A stretch of DNA of 64,000 nucleotides from an uncultured Bifidobacterium sp. (GTDB lineage: Bacteria > Actinomycetota > Actinomycetes > Actinomycetales > Bifidobacteriaceae), in contig NZ_CASEXV010000076.1 in assembly GCF_949292005.1 (NCBI RefSeq), forward strand, positions 23,062-87,061, given 5' to 3'. A program made the translations under genes and the position numbers. Shown here piece after piece: positions 62,744 through 64,000 of this stretch. Numbering within the stretch: position 1 is the stretch's first letter; every line of letters begins with the position of its first letter. The notes under the pieces were generated by a model. It was not told where the DNA came from and searched no databases. It saw only the letters and a list, made by a program, of their open reading frames with translations.

Positions 62744-63859
62744 TTGACCGCTCCCACCACCACCACGTCCGGCACCTCAGACACCCCCGGCACCTCAGGC
62801 ACCCCGGAGGGCATGCCCGCACCCACCACATCCGTCCTCTCCTTCGAGAACGACTACGGCGAGGGTGCCCATCCCGCCATTCTGGAGGCACTGTCCGCCG
62901 GCAATCTCATGCCGCGCACCGGATATGGCACGGATGACACGTGCCGCTCGGCCACGGAGCGCATCAGACGCTGGATCGAACAGCCCCATGCGTACGTGCG
63001 CTTCCTCGTGGGCGGCACCCAGGCCAACCAGACCATCATCGACGCCATCGCCCCGCCCTTCGGCGCTGTCGTGGCGGTCGCCAGCGCGCATGTCAACACC
63101 CATGAGGCGGGGGCCATCGAAGCCTCCGGCCACAAGGTCATCACCCTGCCCGAGCATGACGGAAAGATGGACCCCGACGATCTGGAGTCGCTGTGCGACG
63201 TCTTCGACGCCGACGACAACAACGAGCATATGGCCGTGCCGTCCTGCGTCTACATCTCGCAGTCCACCGAATACGGGACCCTGTACGGTCTGGACGAGAT
63301 GGAGCGTCTGTCACGGGTCTGCCGCACCCATCATCTGCCGCTGGTCGTCGATGGCGCGCGTCTGGGATACGCGCTGGCCGCCACCGGATGCGACATGACC
63401 GCAGCCGACATCGCCCGTCTCGCGGACGCCTTCACGATCGGCGGCACGAAGGTCGGGGCACTGTTCGGCGAAGCCGCAGTATTCCCCCACGGTGCTCCCG
63501 TGAACCGCATGACCGCGCTGATCAAACGCCACGGGGCTCTGCTGGCAAAGGGATGGCTCCTCGGAACCCAGTTCGACGTGCTGCTCGACGACGGTCTCTA
63601 TCTCGACATCGCCGGGAACGCCGACCGGCAGGCCGACACGATCCGGAAGGCCCTGACGGACAAGGGCTATGAGATCATGCACCCGTCGTCGACGAACCAG
63701 ATCTTCGTCGCGCTGGACGGTCCCACCGTCTCCCACCTGACCGCGCAGGTCCGCCTGGGGTTCATGGAGGTCCTGGCTGACGGACGTTCCCTGATGCGCA
63801 TCTGCACGAGCTGGGCGACCACCGACGATCAGACGCGGCGGCTCATCGACCTGCTGTGA
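62744..63859 (+). CDS. Threonine aldolase/beta-eliminating lyase family enzyme
   Basis: PLP enzyme of the low-specificity L-threonine aldolase family, about 371 residues, predicted to split Thr or allo-Thr into Gly and acetaldehyde. FENDYGEGAHPAILEAL, FLVGGTQANQ, HVNTHEAGAIEASGHKV, the Asp in LVVDGARLGYA and the PLP lysine in FTIGGTKVGALFGEA are present. I chose a TTG at 62744 because GGAGG lies 6 nt upstream. An ATG at 62813 is too near its SD (2 nt), and other upstream starts run into low-complexity sequence. Residues 3-25 are a Thr/Ser/Gly/Pro-rich lead. Gene stands alone. Confidence 0.85.
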   Translation: MTAPTTTTSGTSDTPGTSGTPEGMPAPTTSVLSFENDYGEGAHPAILEALSAGNLMPRTGYGTDDTCRSATERIRRWIEQPHAYVRFLVGGTQANQTIIDAIAPPFGAVVAVASAHVNTHEAGAIEASGHKVITLPEHDGKMDPDDLESLCDVFDADDNNEHMAVPSCVYISQSTEYGTLYGLDEMERLSRVCRTHHLPLVVDGARLGYALAATGCDMTAADIARLADAFTIGGTKVGALFGEAAVFPHGAPVNRMTALIKRHGALLAKGWLLGTQFDVLLDDGLYLDIAGNADRQADTIRKALTDKGYEIMHPSSTNQIFVALDGPTVSHLTAQVRLGFMEVLADGRSLMRICTSWATTDDQTRRLIDLL

Positions 63860-63903
63860 TCACGTAATCCGTCGGGTCACATGACCTTTCGATGATTCGC
63901 GTG

Positions 63904-63940
63904 GATCCGTCATGACACGGGAGATCCGTCACGACACAGG
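63904..63940 (+). repeat. Direct repeat of 18 bp near window end
   Basis: GATCCGTCATGACACGGG (63904-63921) is followed at period 19 by GATCCGTCACGACACAGG (63923-63940), two mismatches. Lies in the intergenic end of the window; no function assigned. Confidence 0.4.
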
Positions 63941-64000
63941 GACGATCGGCCAATGGCCATGGTCGACCCCAATCACGGACATCGGCGAACCCATCATCCC

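Overview
The window is a stretch of chromosome from a moderately high-GC actinobacterium, most likely a member of the Bifidobacteriaceae. The evidence is the gene content and protein style: a pupylation operon without proteasome subunits, groL away from groES, an efp-nusB-carA-carB-pyrF-gmk string, an actinobacterial PriA, a ClpC/universal-stress pair, and stop/start (ATGA) overlaps in most operons. The genus cannot be fixed from the sequence alone. No insertion sequence, prophage, CRISPR array or rRNA gene was seen. The window looks like ordinary core chromosome with a few lineage-specific islands.

Layout. 1-8809: polyphosphate kinase 2 (cut by the window edge), aspS and hisS on the minus strand, a coiled-coil DUF349 protein, then clpC. 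8810-11295: a tandem universal stress protein, a DUF3027 protein and a cold-shock-domain protein. 11476-15356: a two-component system, a TPM-like membrane protein and a divergent WXG100 protein. 15459-18283: groL under two tandem CIRCE operators, cspA and a LytR_C-domain protein. 18465-19172: ung. 19247-26278: a tight operon encoding a MoxR ATPase, a DUF58 protein, a small membrane protein, two VWA membrane proteins, a Ser-rich membrane protein, a WXG-like protein and a hydrolase with an ESX-type N-terminus. 26376-30731: purB, a large flippase-like membrane protein and hup. 30925-37587: pafA, pup, an inositol-monophosphatase-like gene, dop, the ARC/Mpa ATPase and a DedA protein, all minus strand. 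37625-44711: serB (plus strand), then fmt, priA, cfa, metK and rpoZ (minus strand). 44894-48124: ilvD, a TetR regulator and an SPW-type membrane protein behind a large palindromic operator. 48252-55797: the gmk/pyrF/carB/carA/nusB/efp string. 56003-60381: tuf, fusA, rpsG, rpsL. 60871-63859: tRNA-His, a frameshifted GH53-like glycosidase and a threonine-aldolase-family enzyme.

How the genes work together. The minus-strand strings mostly serve translation (aspS, hisS, fmt, efp, str operon), pyrimidine and purine synthesis (carAB, gmk, purB) and protein quality control (clpC, groL, pup/pafA/dop/ARC). The most unusual unit is 19247-26278. It joins a MoxR-VWA chaperone module to a WXG-like small protein and a predicted serine hydrolase whose N-terminus resembles type VII secretion substrates. 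A second WXG100 protein lies at 15063-15356, yet no type VII ATPase is present in the window.

Other points of interest are a PyrF homologue whose catalytic DxKxxD loop reads DCLHGG, an inositol-monophosphatase-like protein missing metal ligands inside the pup operon, a PriA without Walker A, several genes with a -10 box 7-8 nt before the start codon (leaderless candidates), and several long, U-tract-free hairpins at gene ends. All coordinates and motifs were read by eye, and no database search was possible.
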